A stretch of 37,265 nt of DNA, taken from positions 1 through 37,265 of IMG/VR virus record IMGVR_UViG_3300042904_000690. One strand, written 5' to 3'. Below, one piece after another: positions 6,473 to 13,418 of the stretch (positions within the stretch are counted from its first letter, which is position 1; each line of letters starts with the position of its first letter). The notes beneath the pieces are model-generated. The model was not told the origin of the DNA. It worked only from the letters and a program-made list of their open reading frames with translations, and did no database searches. Both the position numbers and the translations under genes were made by a program. Origin of the DNA: a virus.

Positions 6473-6683
6473 TTAAAAATACGGTTGTACGATACTTACC
6501 ATCAGTATGGGTAAGCTTATTTTCTTTTGTTATATGACCAGCATCAACCAATTCTTTTAGTTGCTTATTTACTTGGTATTTGCTTAGTGAATATTTAGCA
6601 GCAAGTGCAGCTGGTATATATCGGTAATAACCAGCGGTTGATACCTCCGCTAAAAGGGCTATTTGAAATGGCGTTTGTGTCAT
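6459..6683 (-). CDS. Small winged-helix DNA-binding protein (74 aa)
   Basis: Residues 8-70 form a compact winged helix: helix 1 (IALLAEVSTAG), helix 2 (IPAALAAKYS), recognition helix (SKYQVNKQLKELVDAGHI) and a two-stranded wing (KYRTTVFLNV). Such small proteins regulate transcription or assist replication initiation. It sits in the middle of the operon headed by the polymerase-like gene, joined upstream by a TAATG junction and overlapping the next gene by 14 bases. Autoregulation of the replication operon, or binding to the duplicated dyad, is a reasonable inference. Confidence 0.65.
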   Translation of the reverse strand: MTQTPFQIALLAEVSTAGYYRYIPAALAAKYSLSKYQVNKQLKELVDAGHITKENKLTHTDGKYRTTVFLNVKS

Positions 6684-6772
6684 TAGATAAAGATTATGAA
6701 TAGGATTATAAATAAGATGATACCGATTGCTTCGTACCCTGTTACTTCAATTTTGAATAGTGTTTTTTTCAT
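6683..6772 (-). CDS. Tiny membrane peptide in the replication operon (29 aa)
   Basis: A 29-codon frame reads MKKTLFKIEVTGYEA, then a hydrophobic stretch IGIILFIILFIIFI. It is joined to both neighbours by TAATG junctions: the upstream gene's stop overlaps its ATG, and its own stop overlaps the ATG of the winged-helix gene. Precise coupling on both sides strongly supports translation. It is probably a single-pass membrane peptide with a cytoplasmic basic N-terminus. Function unknown. Confidence 0.65.
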   Translation of the reverse strand: MKKTLFKIEVTGYEAIGIILFIILFIIFI

Positions 6773-8358
6773 TATGCGATTTGTTTAGTGTTTATTATGT
6801 GTTTTAGGATTGGGTGAATGTTCACTTCATCAATCATTTCTGCAACCGTATCAAAACCATCATTATTGATGTACTTGATATAGAATTCTGTTATATCTTC
6901 TGGGAAACTATGAGTATCAGCTAATAGCCTAAATACAGTCATTATAGATGCCTCTGCTTGAACTATTTCTTCTTGAATAGGTTCTTGTGTCGTTTCAATT
7001 TCACTGGTGCTTAAAATGGCTTTATAGTGTTTTTCAATGGATTTTTTAGATACACCAGATTTAGCTTGAATACTTCTAATGGTTATTTTAACACCATCTT
7101 CTTTTAATTCTTTTATAGCTAGAGTTATTTTATTGATGGTGTCATCAGTTTTAATCTGATTTTTGTTTTGTCCTACACCTTGACCTTTTGCACTACATAT
7201 ACACTTGTTGGTTGTATTGTTATCTATTATTGCTTCTTTAATAAGTAGTGCAAAATCATAAGGTGTAGGACAAGATGTATGATGAGTTATTGAAGTTGAA
7301 AGTGTTCTTTTAAAGAATACATCTGAATTAACATCAATAATTGATTTAACTTCATCAATATCTTTTTCTAGGATTATTACAGCATCGTGTACTGGTATAA
7401 CGAATAGACCCTTATTAACTATATCAGTTAAGATATTTGTAATAAAAAATTCAGCTTCTAATTTTTGTAGGGTTGATGCTTTGGTATCACCATTATCAAT
7501 AGTCAATAAGAAGTTGTACATCGCTGGGTAAAGCACCTTGAATGCTTCACTATACTTGCTATTAGCTACAATCGCTTTGTTATCGTTACAAAGAATGGTA
7601 TTAAAAAAGGATTCTTTAAACCTGTCTTTATTGGCGTTAAGGTCAACACCCATCTTTTCAGCAAGCCTTTCATAAAATACACCAGCGAATACATCAGCAT
7701 TGAATGCTAAATCATTTGGGCAAAGCTGGCTAAGAAAAATTAATTGAGCATTTTTAGCGTCAATCTCTACCAAGTTACCCAACTTTGAACATAACTTTCT
7801 TCTGTATTTCTTATTTAGATTAGTTAGCGTATGGTGTACACGGCCAGTAGCTGATTGACTTATTCTTGCTTTGAATATGCTGTTATTGGTGAAGATAACT
7901 TCATCTTCAAGTTGAACACCATCATTTCTTAATTCAATAAGTAGTTCTGGTGTTATCACCAATTTTTCAAGATTGGTTAATATCTGTTTAATCTTTGGGG
8001 TAAGCTTAGAAAAATTGTTTTCAATAATGTAATTGATACGATTAATCAATTTCACACTGGTGATAGTATAATCAATCAATTGTTTTTTTGAATGTGGTAC
8101 AAGAACTTTATATGTTAAGAATTGGTAACCACCTTCACGATAATTTGAAAACACTTCAAGTATTCCTAATTCAACTAGGGTTGTTCTTAATTGGGTGTAG
8201 CTTCTATCACCAAATGTTTTTTTAAGTGCTTGACTGCTTAAGTAAGTACTTTTATTGGTATTCCTTTTTATGATAAGGTGGGTGAAGTAAAGAAGTGAAT
8301 CTTTATCAGGGTGTTCTGATACTAGGTCAAGTATCTCTGTTGTTGTTTTAATTTGCAT
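6772..8358 (-). CDS. Probable replication protein with divergent family-A polymerase-like core (528 aa)
   Basis: Four parts can be seen. Residues 1-95 look like a winged helix (SSQALKKTFGDRSYTQLRTTL, then YQFLTYKV). Residues 165-345 show, in the right order, weak counterparts of family-A polymerase motifs: TGRVHHTLTNLNKKYR (compare TGRLSSxxPNLQ), NLVEIDAKNAQLIFLSQL (motif A, Asp200), DRFKESFFNTIL (motif B region) and VIPVHDAVIIL (motif C-like HD, Asp325). Residues 405-450 hold a helix-turn-helix (ITIRSIQAKSGVSKKSIEKHYKAIL). The rest is a helical tail. No other polymerase, primase or helicase is visible in the window, so this is the best candidate replication gene. The linker around residues 362-397 is encoded by a DNA dyad that recurs upstream of the gene. 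Polymerase activity is inference. Confidence 0.6.
   Translation of the reverse strand: MQIKTTTEILDLVSEHPDKDSLLYFTHLIIKRNTNKSTYLSSQALKKTFGDRSYTQLRTTLVELGILEVFSNYREGGYQFLTYKVLVPHSKKQLIDYTITSVKLINRINYIIENNFSKLTPKIKQILTNLEKLVITPELLIELRNDGVQLEDEVIFTNNSIFKARISQSATGRVHHTLTNLNKKYRRKLCSKLGNLVEIDAKNAQLIFLSQLCPNDLAFNADVFAGVFYERLAEKMGVDLNANKDRFKESFFNTILCNDNKAIVANSKYSEAFKVLYPAMYNFLLTIDNGDTKASTLQKLEAEFFITNILTDIVNKGLFVIPVHDAVIILEKDIDEVKSIIDVNSDVFFKRTLSTSITHHTSCPTPYDFALLIKEAIIDNNTTNKCICSAKGQGVGQNKNQIKTDDTINKITLAIKELKEDGVKITIRSIQAKSGVSKKSIEKHYKAILSTSEIETTQEPIQEEIVQAEASIMTVFRLLADTHSFPEDITEFYIKYINNDGFDTVAEMIDEVNIHPILKHIINTKQIA
7168..7273. repeat. Composite dyad, copy A (inside the replication gene)
   Basis: Outer arms TTGTCCTACACCTT and AAGGTGTAGGACAA (14 bp, perfect) and inner arms TTTTGCACTAC and GTAGTGCAAAA (11 bp, perfect) are placed symmetrically, 4 bases apart on each side, around a 48-base centre. 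The whole element recurs at 8699-8806 with identical internal spacing at a constant offset of 1532 bp. It encodes the linker between the polymerase-like core and the helix-turn-helix. A replication origin or replication-protein binding site is the leading idea. Confidence 0.85.
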
Positions 8359-8404
8359 CTCATTTTATTCCTGTTTTATGTTATGATTCCTTTTTTTGGT
8401 TTTA

Positions 8405-8471
8405 CTTCGGACAGGAACCCACCAGACCGCTAAATCTGATGGGAACCGAAGGAACACTATTGCTAGTGTTC
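8405..8471 (-). other. Two adjacent hairpins in the replication-gene leader
   Basis: Read leftward, TAGAACACTA-GCAA-TAGTGTTC forms a perfect 8-bp stem. It is followed at once by a longer hairpin closed by CTTCGG/CCGAAG with an inner stem CCCATCAGA/TCTGGTGGG (one G-T wobble). They lie about 45-110 bases before the start codon. No T-tract follows the second hairpin. They may be a regulatory leader fold controlling expression of the replication protein. Confidence 0.55.
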
Positions 8472-8600
8472 TAATATAAATATGTTGATAGTTGAAGAAA
8501 ACCAAAAAAGTTTTCAATTCCATCAAAATATAATTAAGGATAATGCAAAAACACCCATAAGTAAATGGTTGAATTGATATTTCTTAATATTTTTTGCGGA

Positions 8601-8644
8601 ATAGTACCCATTCAAGGGTAGGGTTGACGAGATGAACCCCTTTC
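8601..8644 (-). other. Structured start of the replication-gene transcript
   Basis: Read leftward just after the promoter, GGGTT and AACCC form a 5-bp hairpin with a 9-base loop, followed by TACCC-TTGAAT-GGGTA. An alternative fold pairs AAGGG with CCCTT and ACCC with GGGT as an interleaved pseudoknot. The TACC(C)TTGAATGG(G)TA core matches the element downstream of the 2.4-kb leftward promoter. Confidence 0.5.
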
Positions 8645-8649
8645 TACTG

Positions 8650-8681
8650 CAAAGATACCGATTTTTTAAATAGGGTTCAAG
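8650..8681 (-). promoter_or_regulatory. Leftward promoter of the replication operon
   Basis: On the minus strand CTTG (-33) is followed by 20 bases and TATCTTTG (-7, TAnnTTTG). The predicted start, near 8644, gives a leader of about 285 bases before the replication gene. The second copy of the composite dyad lies just upstream of this promoter. Confidence 0.65.
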
Positions 8682-8698
8682 TAGACCACCCAAATAAT

Positions 8699-8806
8699 TT
8701 TGTCCTACACCCTGTCATTTTGCACTACATATACACTTGTTGGTGTTCTATCATACTATAGTTACTATTATAATAAGTAGTGCAAATCGTAAAGGTGTAG
8801 GACAAA
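8699..8806. repeat. Composite dyad, copy B (intergenic)
   Basis: Outer arms TTTGTCCTACACC and GGTGTAGGACAAA (13 bp) and inner arms TTTGCACTAC and GTAGTGCAAA (10 bp) enclose a 48-base centre, with 7-base gaps on both sides. The left 47 bases differ from copy A at only three positions; the centre has diverged but kept its length, and its reading frame is broken by a stop codon. It lies upstream of the replication promoter in a stretch without genes. An overlapping TAATTTTG box (8695-8702) could fire rightward. Confidence 0.85.
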
Positions 8807-9128
8807 GAATATTGTTTAGCATAAACATCGACCCATTTTCTGGTACAGGGGGTACTTTTGGAAAGTGTAATAAAGAATTAATGAAACCCGTATACTATGA
8901 TACAGAAGATTTATAAAGATTATGACGTGATGTCATTAAAGAAACGAGTTAGGCAGAATAATTTTGTATGCAAAAATTGAATAGTACCGTTAATCAGATA
9001 TATTTTTAAATAGCCTAAAACAGAAATACTTCTTTAAGACCGCTGTAGCTTTGATTTTTAGAACACCGCCCAACAGTCCTTTCAAAATAGAAACAAAAGT
9101 GTTATCATATAAAACAAAACCTAATACG
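8807..9128. other. Non-coding stretch with possible rightward promoters
   Basis: No convincing gene is seen here. Two matches to the Bacteroidetes -7 box occur on the plus strand, TACTTTTG at 8853-8860 and TAATTTTG at 8959-8966, both lacking a clear -33 TTG. A short inverted repeat ATGAC/GTCAT lies in between. The stretch probably serves as the divergent control region between the replication operon and the rightward genes. Confidence 0.4.
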
Positions 9129-9338
9129 ATGCTAGAGATACGCAAACGAAGCCCACGCCAACTTACCACTTTTGATGTGTTTGACACCAGATACCCAGAC
9201 CAACCACCAGTATGTGTTCTGGTGACATTCAGAGATTTGATTTACGTTTATGATGGTCATACCACAACCAACAGAATAGAGGTCATTAGCAACCCTATGA
9301 ACCTAATTGCTTACTTGGAGTCCATATATTGTAGGTAG
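9129..9338 (+). CDS. Hypothetical small protein (69 aa)
   Basis: The start chosen is the ATG giving MLEIRKRSPRQLTTF. An in-frame TTG 78 bases upstream would add a basic, less convincing extension. The product is strand-rich (VCVLVTFRDLIYVYDGH) and ends ESIYCR. No family is recognised. It is the first gene of the rightward unit that leads to the nuclease-like and sigma-like genes. Confidence 0.5.
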   Translation: MLEIRKRSPRQLTTFDVFDTRYPDQPPVCVLVTFRDLIYVYDGHTTTNRIEVISNPMNLIAYLESIYCR

Positions 9339-9418
9339 TTTAACCTATTGGAAATTTATTTTCTTCAAAAGGAGGTTTTTTGCTTTTGTCTGGATATTTA
9401 TTAGAAATGATAAATATT

Positions 9419-9961
9419 ATGACACATTCAGAAAAACACAAACACTTCACGACTGCATCAATCCGTGAAAGGTTAATCTTTAAATCAGTTGCTGATGCAA
9501 ACCCCAATCTTTTTAGTGACGTTATCTATAGTGACCCTGAAGGGTACGATGGTTGGGACGTAATATTTATCCTATCTGGTGAAACAAAACCCCGTGTGGT
9601 TGAAACTAAGGTACGTAGCAGTACCAGCACCCATTGTGGGTACACCATTCAAGAAGATAAATATCAGTCTCTAATGGTTTCAGCCTGTACTTATGTACCA
9701 ACATACATTAACTTCTTTAATGATGATAACCAAATGCTGTTGTGGTCTTTAACAGGTGATACACCAACATTTATTGATACGATGTACCAGAATAACAACC
9801 ATAACCAACAAAGACAAATAAAACTAGCAGCGGATTTACCAGCAACAGCTGCTACCAGATTCAAAGCCAACTATGACCTTACAGCCATATACAACAAAGC
9901 TGATAAAATATATAACGATAGACTACACCCAGAACACCCAAAGAAATGGAAACGAATTTAA
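9419..9961 (+). CDS. PD-(D/E)XK nuclease-like protein (180 aa)
   Basis: The core reads DVIYSDPEGYDGWDVIFILSG, then PRVVETKVRSS. This places an Asp at the end of one strand and Glu-x-Lys on the next, the signature of PD-(D/E)XK folds. A helix with QEDKYQSLMVSA follows, as expected for the family. Proteins like this in phages are Holliday-junction resolvases, exonucleases or restriction-like enzymes, and the substrate cannot be told here. The start is uncertain: a TTG at 9380 has a rare strong AAAGGAGG ribosome site just before it, while ATGs at 9407 and 9419 fit Bacteroidetes habits. The gene overlaps the sigma gene by 16 bases. Confidence 0.6.
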   Translation: MTHSEKHKHFTTASIRERLIFKSVADANPNLFSDVIYSDPEGYDGWDVIFILSGETKPRVVETKVRSSTSTHCGYTIQEDKYQSLMVSACTYVPTYINFFNDDNQMLLWSLTGDTPTFIDTMYQNNNHNQQRQIKLAADLPATAATRFKANYDLTAIYNKADKIYNDRLHPEHPKKWKRI

Positions 9962-10590
9962 AAGACCTTGATGTAAACGATTATAAATACTATGTGAAAA
10001 AAATAGCTAATTCCTACCAAGTATCGAACGATGTTAGAACTGAATTAATTCAAGAAGGTTTGATTGGTGTATATGAAGCAAGTCTAAAATATGACCCAAT
10101 ACACGGTAATAGCTTCATAAGCTTTGCTACAACGTACATCAAGAAAAATATGTCAATATACCTTATGAATAACTTAAGGACTGTTAGAGTCCCTTCAAAT
10201 AAGCTAAGAGCGTTAAGAAAGTACCAAGCGATTGAAGACCCAGATACAGCTGATTTAAGCGAGTTTTCAAAATCAGACTTACTATTCATCAACTCTAATG
10301 GTCATAAACCAGAACTAAGCACTGATGAACCAATTAATGATGAATCTGATTCAACATTACTTGATGTATATCAACCAAGTGATGAAGAAAGACCTGAAAT
10401 TATTGATAAGATGCTTAAAGCTGTCAATGAACTACCAGAAAATGACAGGTACTTAATCACAGCATATTACGGTCTTATTGAAGATAGTAAGACACTTGAA
10501 GCAATTGGTCAAGAACAAAACCTTACCAGAGAAAGGATTAGACAAAAGATAGCTGCCATTCAAAAAAAACTAAAAGAAATATTAAAATAA
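9946..10590 (+). CDS. Phage sigma-70-family factor (214 aa)
   Basis: Region 2 is clear at residues 10-80: YVKKIANSYQ, then ELIQEGLIGVYEASLKYDP, then SFISFATTYIKKNMSIYL, ending NNLRTVRVPSN, which resembles the region 2.4/3.0 border of RpoD-type factors (RTIRVP). Region 4 is at residues 150-214: LPENDRYLITAYYGL, then TLEAIGQEQNLTRERIRQKIAAIQKKL, a proper helix-turn-helix. Residues 95-150 are an acidic linker. It should redirect host RNA polymerase to phage promoters. The three-copy late motif, the first copy 790 bases downstream, is the obvious candidate target. Confidence 0.9.
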   Translation: METNLKDLDVNDYKYYVKKIANSYQVSNDVRTELIQEGLIGVYEASLKYDPIHGNSFISFATTYIKKNMSIYLMNNLRTVRVPSNKLRALRKYQAIEDPDTADLSEFSKSDLLFINSNGHKPELSTDEPINDESDSTLLDVYQPSDEERPEIIDKMLKAVNELPENDRYLITAYYGLIEDSKTLEAIGQEQNLTRERIRQKIAAIQKKLKEILK

Positions 10591-10654
10591 TCTGGCTTTT
10601 GCTAAAAGTCCAGGTATTTATATTAAACACCATAACAGAAATAAAAAAAACATT

Positions 10655-10861
10655 ATGACCCCAAAAGAAAAAGAATTCCTTAGACAGCTTAAAGACCTGT
10701 TTAATCCAGAACCAGAAGAAAATGAAATCATTAAACTGGCTATCATACTGCAACTGCAAAAAGCCTATGAAAACCAGCTTTTAATGCAAAGTGACTATAA
10801 AAAACACTTCAACCAAATAACAAAAAGTATTAACCCTTTAACCGATAATGAAAATATCTAA
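10655..10861 (+). CDS. Hypothetical helical protein (68 aa)
   Basis: The product reads MTPKEKEFLRQLKDLF, is charged and almost certainly all-helical (EIIKLAIILQLQKAYENQLL), and has no membrane segment. It overlaps the next gene by 14 bases and lies between the two sigma-like genes. The position suggests a partner of a sigma factor, for example an anti-sigma or adaptor, but that is guesswork from context. Confidence 0.6.
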   Translation: MTPKEKEFLRQLKDLFNPEPEENEIIKLAIILQLQKAYENQLLMQSDYKKHFNQITKSINPLTDNENI

Positions 10862-11372
10862 TGACTGGAATAAAATTGATATAGAAAAAATCATCAACCA
10901 AGACCAACAAGAAATAAATAAACTCTATCAAATCACAAAGACCTATATTATGTACAAATTGGGTAATGATGAAGAACTATTTCACGATTGGTTAATGTGT
11001 GTAATAGCAAAGATTGAAAACTTCAACCCAAAGAAAGGTAAGTTTAGTAGTTGGGCTACCAAGATAGCAGAACATAAGCTTAAGCTTACAAAGAAGAAAA
11101 AAGCAAGAACAATACATCTAATAAGCTACGATAACACCACCATCAATACCGATGATTCACAATTAAGCTTTCTTGAAGTCAATAATAACACAGTTGATTA
11201 TGGTGAATTTAGTATTGAACAAGCCGAACACTTAGAAGAAAAACTTAGCACACTACCTACAGAAGACCAGACCTTCATCAGCGATTACATCAACAGGAAT
11301 ACCACACGTGACCCAAAGACCAGAATGAAGTTTAGTAGGTTGATTACAAAGCTAAAGAACAGCGAACATTAA
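10848..11372 (+). CDS. Second sigma-like protein with degenerate region 4 (174 aa)
   Basis: Residues 20-85 resemble sigma region 2: LYQITKTYIMYKLGN, then FHDWLMCVIAKIENFNPKKGKFSSWATKIAEHKLK, matching the ECF-type pattern of an acidic helix followed by a W-containing recognition helix. A basic patch KKKKAR follows. The C-terminal part (LEEKLSTLPTEDQTFISDYI, then KTRMKFSRLITKLKN) sits where region 4 would be but lacks a clear helix-turn-helix. It could be a second sigma factor, an anti-sigma mimic or a late activator. It ends 8 bases before the first copy of the late promoter motif. Confidence 0.65.
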   Translation: MKISNDWNKIDIEKIINQDQQEINKLYQITKTYIMYKLGNDEELFHDWLMCVIAKIENFNPKKGKFSSWATKIAEHKLKLTKKKKARTIHLISYDNTTINTDDSQLSFLEVNNNTVDYGEFSIEQAEHLEEKLSTLPTEDQTFISDYINRNTTRDPKTRMKFSRLITKLKNSEH

Positions 11373-11379
11373 GTATATC

Positions 11380-11408
11380 GTTACAAAAACAGGTTTTCAT
11401 ACTAGTTA
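11380..11408 (+). promoter_or_regulatory. Phage late promoter, copy 1 (terminase)
   Basis: GTTACAAAAACA and CATACTAGTTA are placed with an 18-base start-to-start distance. The same pair with the same distance precedes two other late genes. It lacks a TAnnTTTG box, so a phage sigma-like factor is the likely reader. The -10-like part lies 5 bases before the first ATG, so the transcript may be nearly leaderless or start at the next ATG. Confidence 0.75.
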
Positions 11409-11412
11409 AGGT

Positions 11413-11838
11413 ATGAAAATGAACAAACACAATCTTGATATTGAAGTAATCATACCTATGCTAATAGATGGTGATTCTTATAGGGTAATAGCTGCAAAGC
11501 TTGGATGTCCATTAAGCACATTGTATGACTTTATGAAGCACCCCGAACATTCCGCACACGTGAACAGTGCTTTGACCATCAGTGCAAACGCTATAGCTGA
11601 AAAAGCAGAATCTGTACTTATCAATGCTGAAGGTACGATGCCAGAGATAAGCCGTGCTAGGGAATTAGCCCAATACTATAAGTGGCTTGCTGCAAAGCGT
11701 AACCCCAAAGGCTTTAGTGATAAGTATTCAGCTGAAATTGATGTCACTGCTACAGTACAAACCTTCAAGGTGATAGTACCAGATGAAGACCCTGTTGATG
11801 ATGATACAGATGATGAAAATGACCCTTCAAAAGCATAA
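11413..11838 (+). CDS. terS: Terminase small subunit (141 aa)
   Basis: Residues 8-40 form a helix-turn-helix (IPMLIDGDSYRVIAAKLGCPLSTLYDFMKHPEH), and residues 45-100 are helical with WLAAKRNPKGFSDKY, a segment typical of Mu- and Rhizobium-phage-like small terminases. The C-terminus is acidic (DEDPVDDDTDDENDPSKA), which is usual where it contacts the motor. The protein recognises the packaging site and feeds the large subunit. It directly precedes the large subunit, separated by two hairpins. A second ATG at codon 3 is an alternative start. Confidence 0.8.
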   Translation: MKMNKHNLDIEVIIPMLIDGDSYRVIAAKLGCPLSTLYDFMKHPEHSAHVNSALTISANAIAEKAESVLINAEGTMPEISRARELAQYYKWLAAKRNPKGFSDKYSAEIDVTATVQTFKVIVPDEDPVDDDTDDENDPSKA

Positions 11839-11871
11839 ACAGACTGTTACCAGACTGTAAGAATAAAGCAC

Positions 11872-11933
11872 ACCAGCTACAAGCATTGATATTGCTATAA
11901 GGTAGCTGGTTTGTTGTAGCCCGATTAGGGCTA
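11872..11933 (+). other. Two hairpins between terminase genes
   Basis: ACCAGCTAC/GTAGCTGGT (9 bp, perfect, 21-base loop) is followed by TAGCCC/GGGCTA (6 bp, 5-base loop). Neither has a strong T-tract, so an attenuator, an mRNA-stabilising element or a packaging-site feature is more likely than full termination. Confidence 0.6.
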
Positions 11934-11951
11934 AACCCACCAAAAAACTAA

Positions 11952-13406
11952 ATGAGTAAACCAATAAACATTGAATGGGTATCTTGGAATAAGATAGTAA
12001 ATACCCATTATTTACCGATACTAAAAGACCAATCAAGAAACGTTATTCTTTATGGTGGTCGTTCTAGTGGTAAATCAAACTTTGTAGCTAAATGGCTTGT
12101 ATTCAAGTGTCTTAATGACCCATACTTCAAGTGTATTCTAGTACGTGAAGTTGCTGATACAATCAAAGAATCAAACTTTAAAGAAGTACGTTCAGCTATT
12201 GAAGACCTTGGGTTATCCCAATACTTCAAGATAACAGAAAACCCCTTACAAATCAAATGTATCAACGGTAACGGCTTTATAGCACGTGGTATGAGTGACA
12301 TTACCAAGATAAAGGGTGTGCATAATGTTAGCTGTATCTGGTTTGATGAAGAGTTCCCAAAAACAATTGAAGATTATATCACCATCAGTACATCTGTAAG
12401 AACAAACAAAGCCCAAAACAAGTTAATCTTCACCATCAACCCAGAAGTATCAGAAGCAGACTACAAAGATAATTACTTCTATAAGATGTTCTTTGCTAGT
12501 AACCCAACAGAAAAGACATTCACCAATGTAACCAGTGTTGATATAGGTGATAAGACTGTTGATATAAGCTACACCTGTCAACATTCAACGTATCTTAATA
12601 ACAGGTGGACTACAGATGCATTTAAAGCTGAAATGCTTAGTATGCAGCGATTAAACCCAGCTAAGTATGTAACGTACTGTCTTGGTGAATGGGGTAACAA
12701 AGAAACGGGTGGATTATATCACAAACATTTTAGCCGTTCTACAAACACCTCTTCAAGTGTAACCTATAATCCAGATTTAGCCCTCTTCTTAAGTGTGGAT
12801 TTTAACGTCAACCCATTTTGTTCTGCTACCATTTGGCAAATAGATGAAGATAAGAACGTCTTGTGTATTGATGAGATAGCCAGCGTCACACCAAACAACA
12901 ACACCAAGGGTATCTGTAAAGAATTCATTAGAAAGTATGCAAATCATTCTAGTGGCTTGTTTATTATGGGTGATGCATCTGGTAGAAACAAAGACACCAG
13001 AAGTGAACAAGGCTGGAATGACTACAAAATTATTGAAACCGAATTAAAGCACTACAAACCAGTCATAAAAGTACCTAGTAAAAATCCATCTATAGTTATG
13101 CGTGGTAATTTCATTAATACGCTGTTTTTAGGCGAAATTAAAGGGATTAACGTAATTATTTCAGATAAATGTGTGCATTTAATTACTGATTTAATCAACC
13201 TAAAAGAAGATTCTGATGGTGGTACTAAAAAAGAAAAGGTATCAGAAAACGGTGTCACGTTTGAAAAGTGGGGACATCATAGCGATACACTAGCTTATTT
13301 TTTATGTGAAGCACTAAGAACTGAATATGGTATCTATCAACACGGTTGTGAAAAACCTAAACCAACACTTGTATTCAAGTCTTACAATCCCAAGACAAAT
13401 TATTAA
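11952..13406 (+). CDS. terL: Terminase large subunit (484 aa)
   Basis: The DNA-packaging motor ATPase and nuclease. Walker A is GGRSSGKS at residues 35-42, and Walker B is CIWFDEE near residue 129 with the catalytic Glu. A coupling motif lies around IFTINPE. The C-terminal RNase H-like nuclease carries acidic residues in LSVDFNVNPF (near residue 281), IMGDASG (near 337) and HHSDTLAYFLCEALR (near 441). The length is normal for the PBSX/Mu-like family. It acts at the portal vertex. The next gene starts 55 bases later behind its own late promoter. Confidence 0.95.
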   Translation: MSKPINIEWVSWNKIVNTHYLPILKDQSRNVILYGGRSSGKSNFVAKWLVFKCLNDPYFKCILVREVADTIKESNFKEVRSAIEDLGLSQYFKITENPLQIKCINGNGFIARGMSDITKIKGVHNVSCIWFDEEFPKTIEDYITISTSVRTNKAQNKLIFTINPEVSEADYKDNYFYKMFFASNPTEKTFTNVTSVDIGDKTVDISYTCQHSTYLNNRWTTDAFKAEMLSMQRLNPAKYVTYCLGEWGNKETGGLYHKHFSRSTNTSSSVTYNPDLALFLSVDFNVNPFCSATIWQIDEDKNVLCIDEIASVTPNNNTKGICKEFIRKYANHSSGLFIMGDASGRNKDTRSEQGWNDYKIIETELKHYKPVIKVPSKNPSIVMRGNFINTLFLGEIKGINVIISDKCVHLITDLINLKEDSDGGTKKEKVSENGVTFEKWGHHSDTLAYFLCEALRTEYGIYQHGCEKPKPTLVFKSYNPKTNY

Positions 13407-13418
13407 ACGCTTGAAGGC

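Noticed and set aside
8482-8577. 31-codon plus-strand frame within the replication-gene leader
   Set aside because: It runs antisense through the leader, has no ribosome site or promoter match at the right distance, and its composition is nondescript; the hairpin and promoter signals on the minus strand explain the stretch better.
8593-8653. Three-way junction closed by TTTGC/GCAAA around the start of the replication transcript, considered as a riboswitch
   Set aside because: The closing GCAAA overlaps the -7 box and would lie outside the transcript; no purine, TPP or other riboswitch core is present.
9341-9380. AACCT/AGGTT hairpin followed by T-run before the nuclease-like gene, considered as a terminator
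   Set aside because: Stem of only 5 bp with a loop of over 25 bases; the AGGAGG part is more likely a ribosome-binding site.
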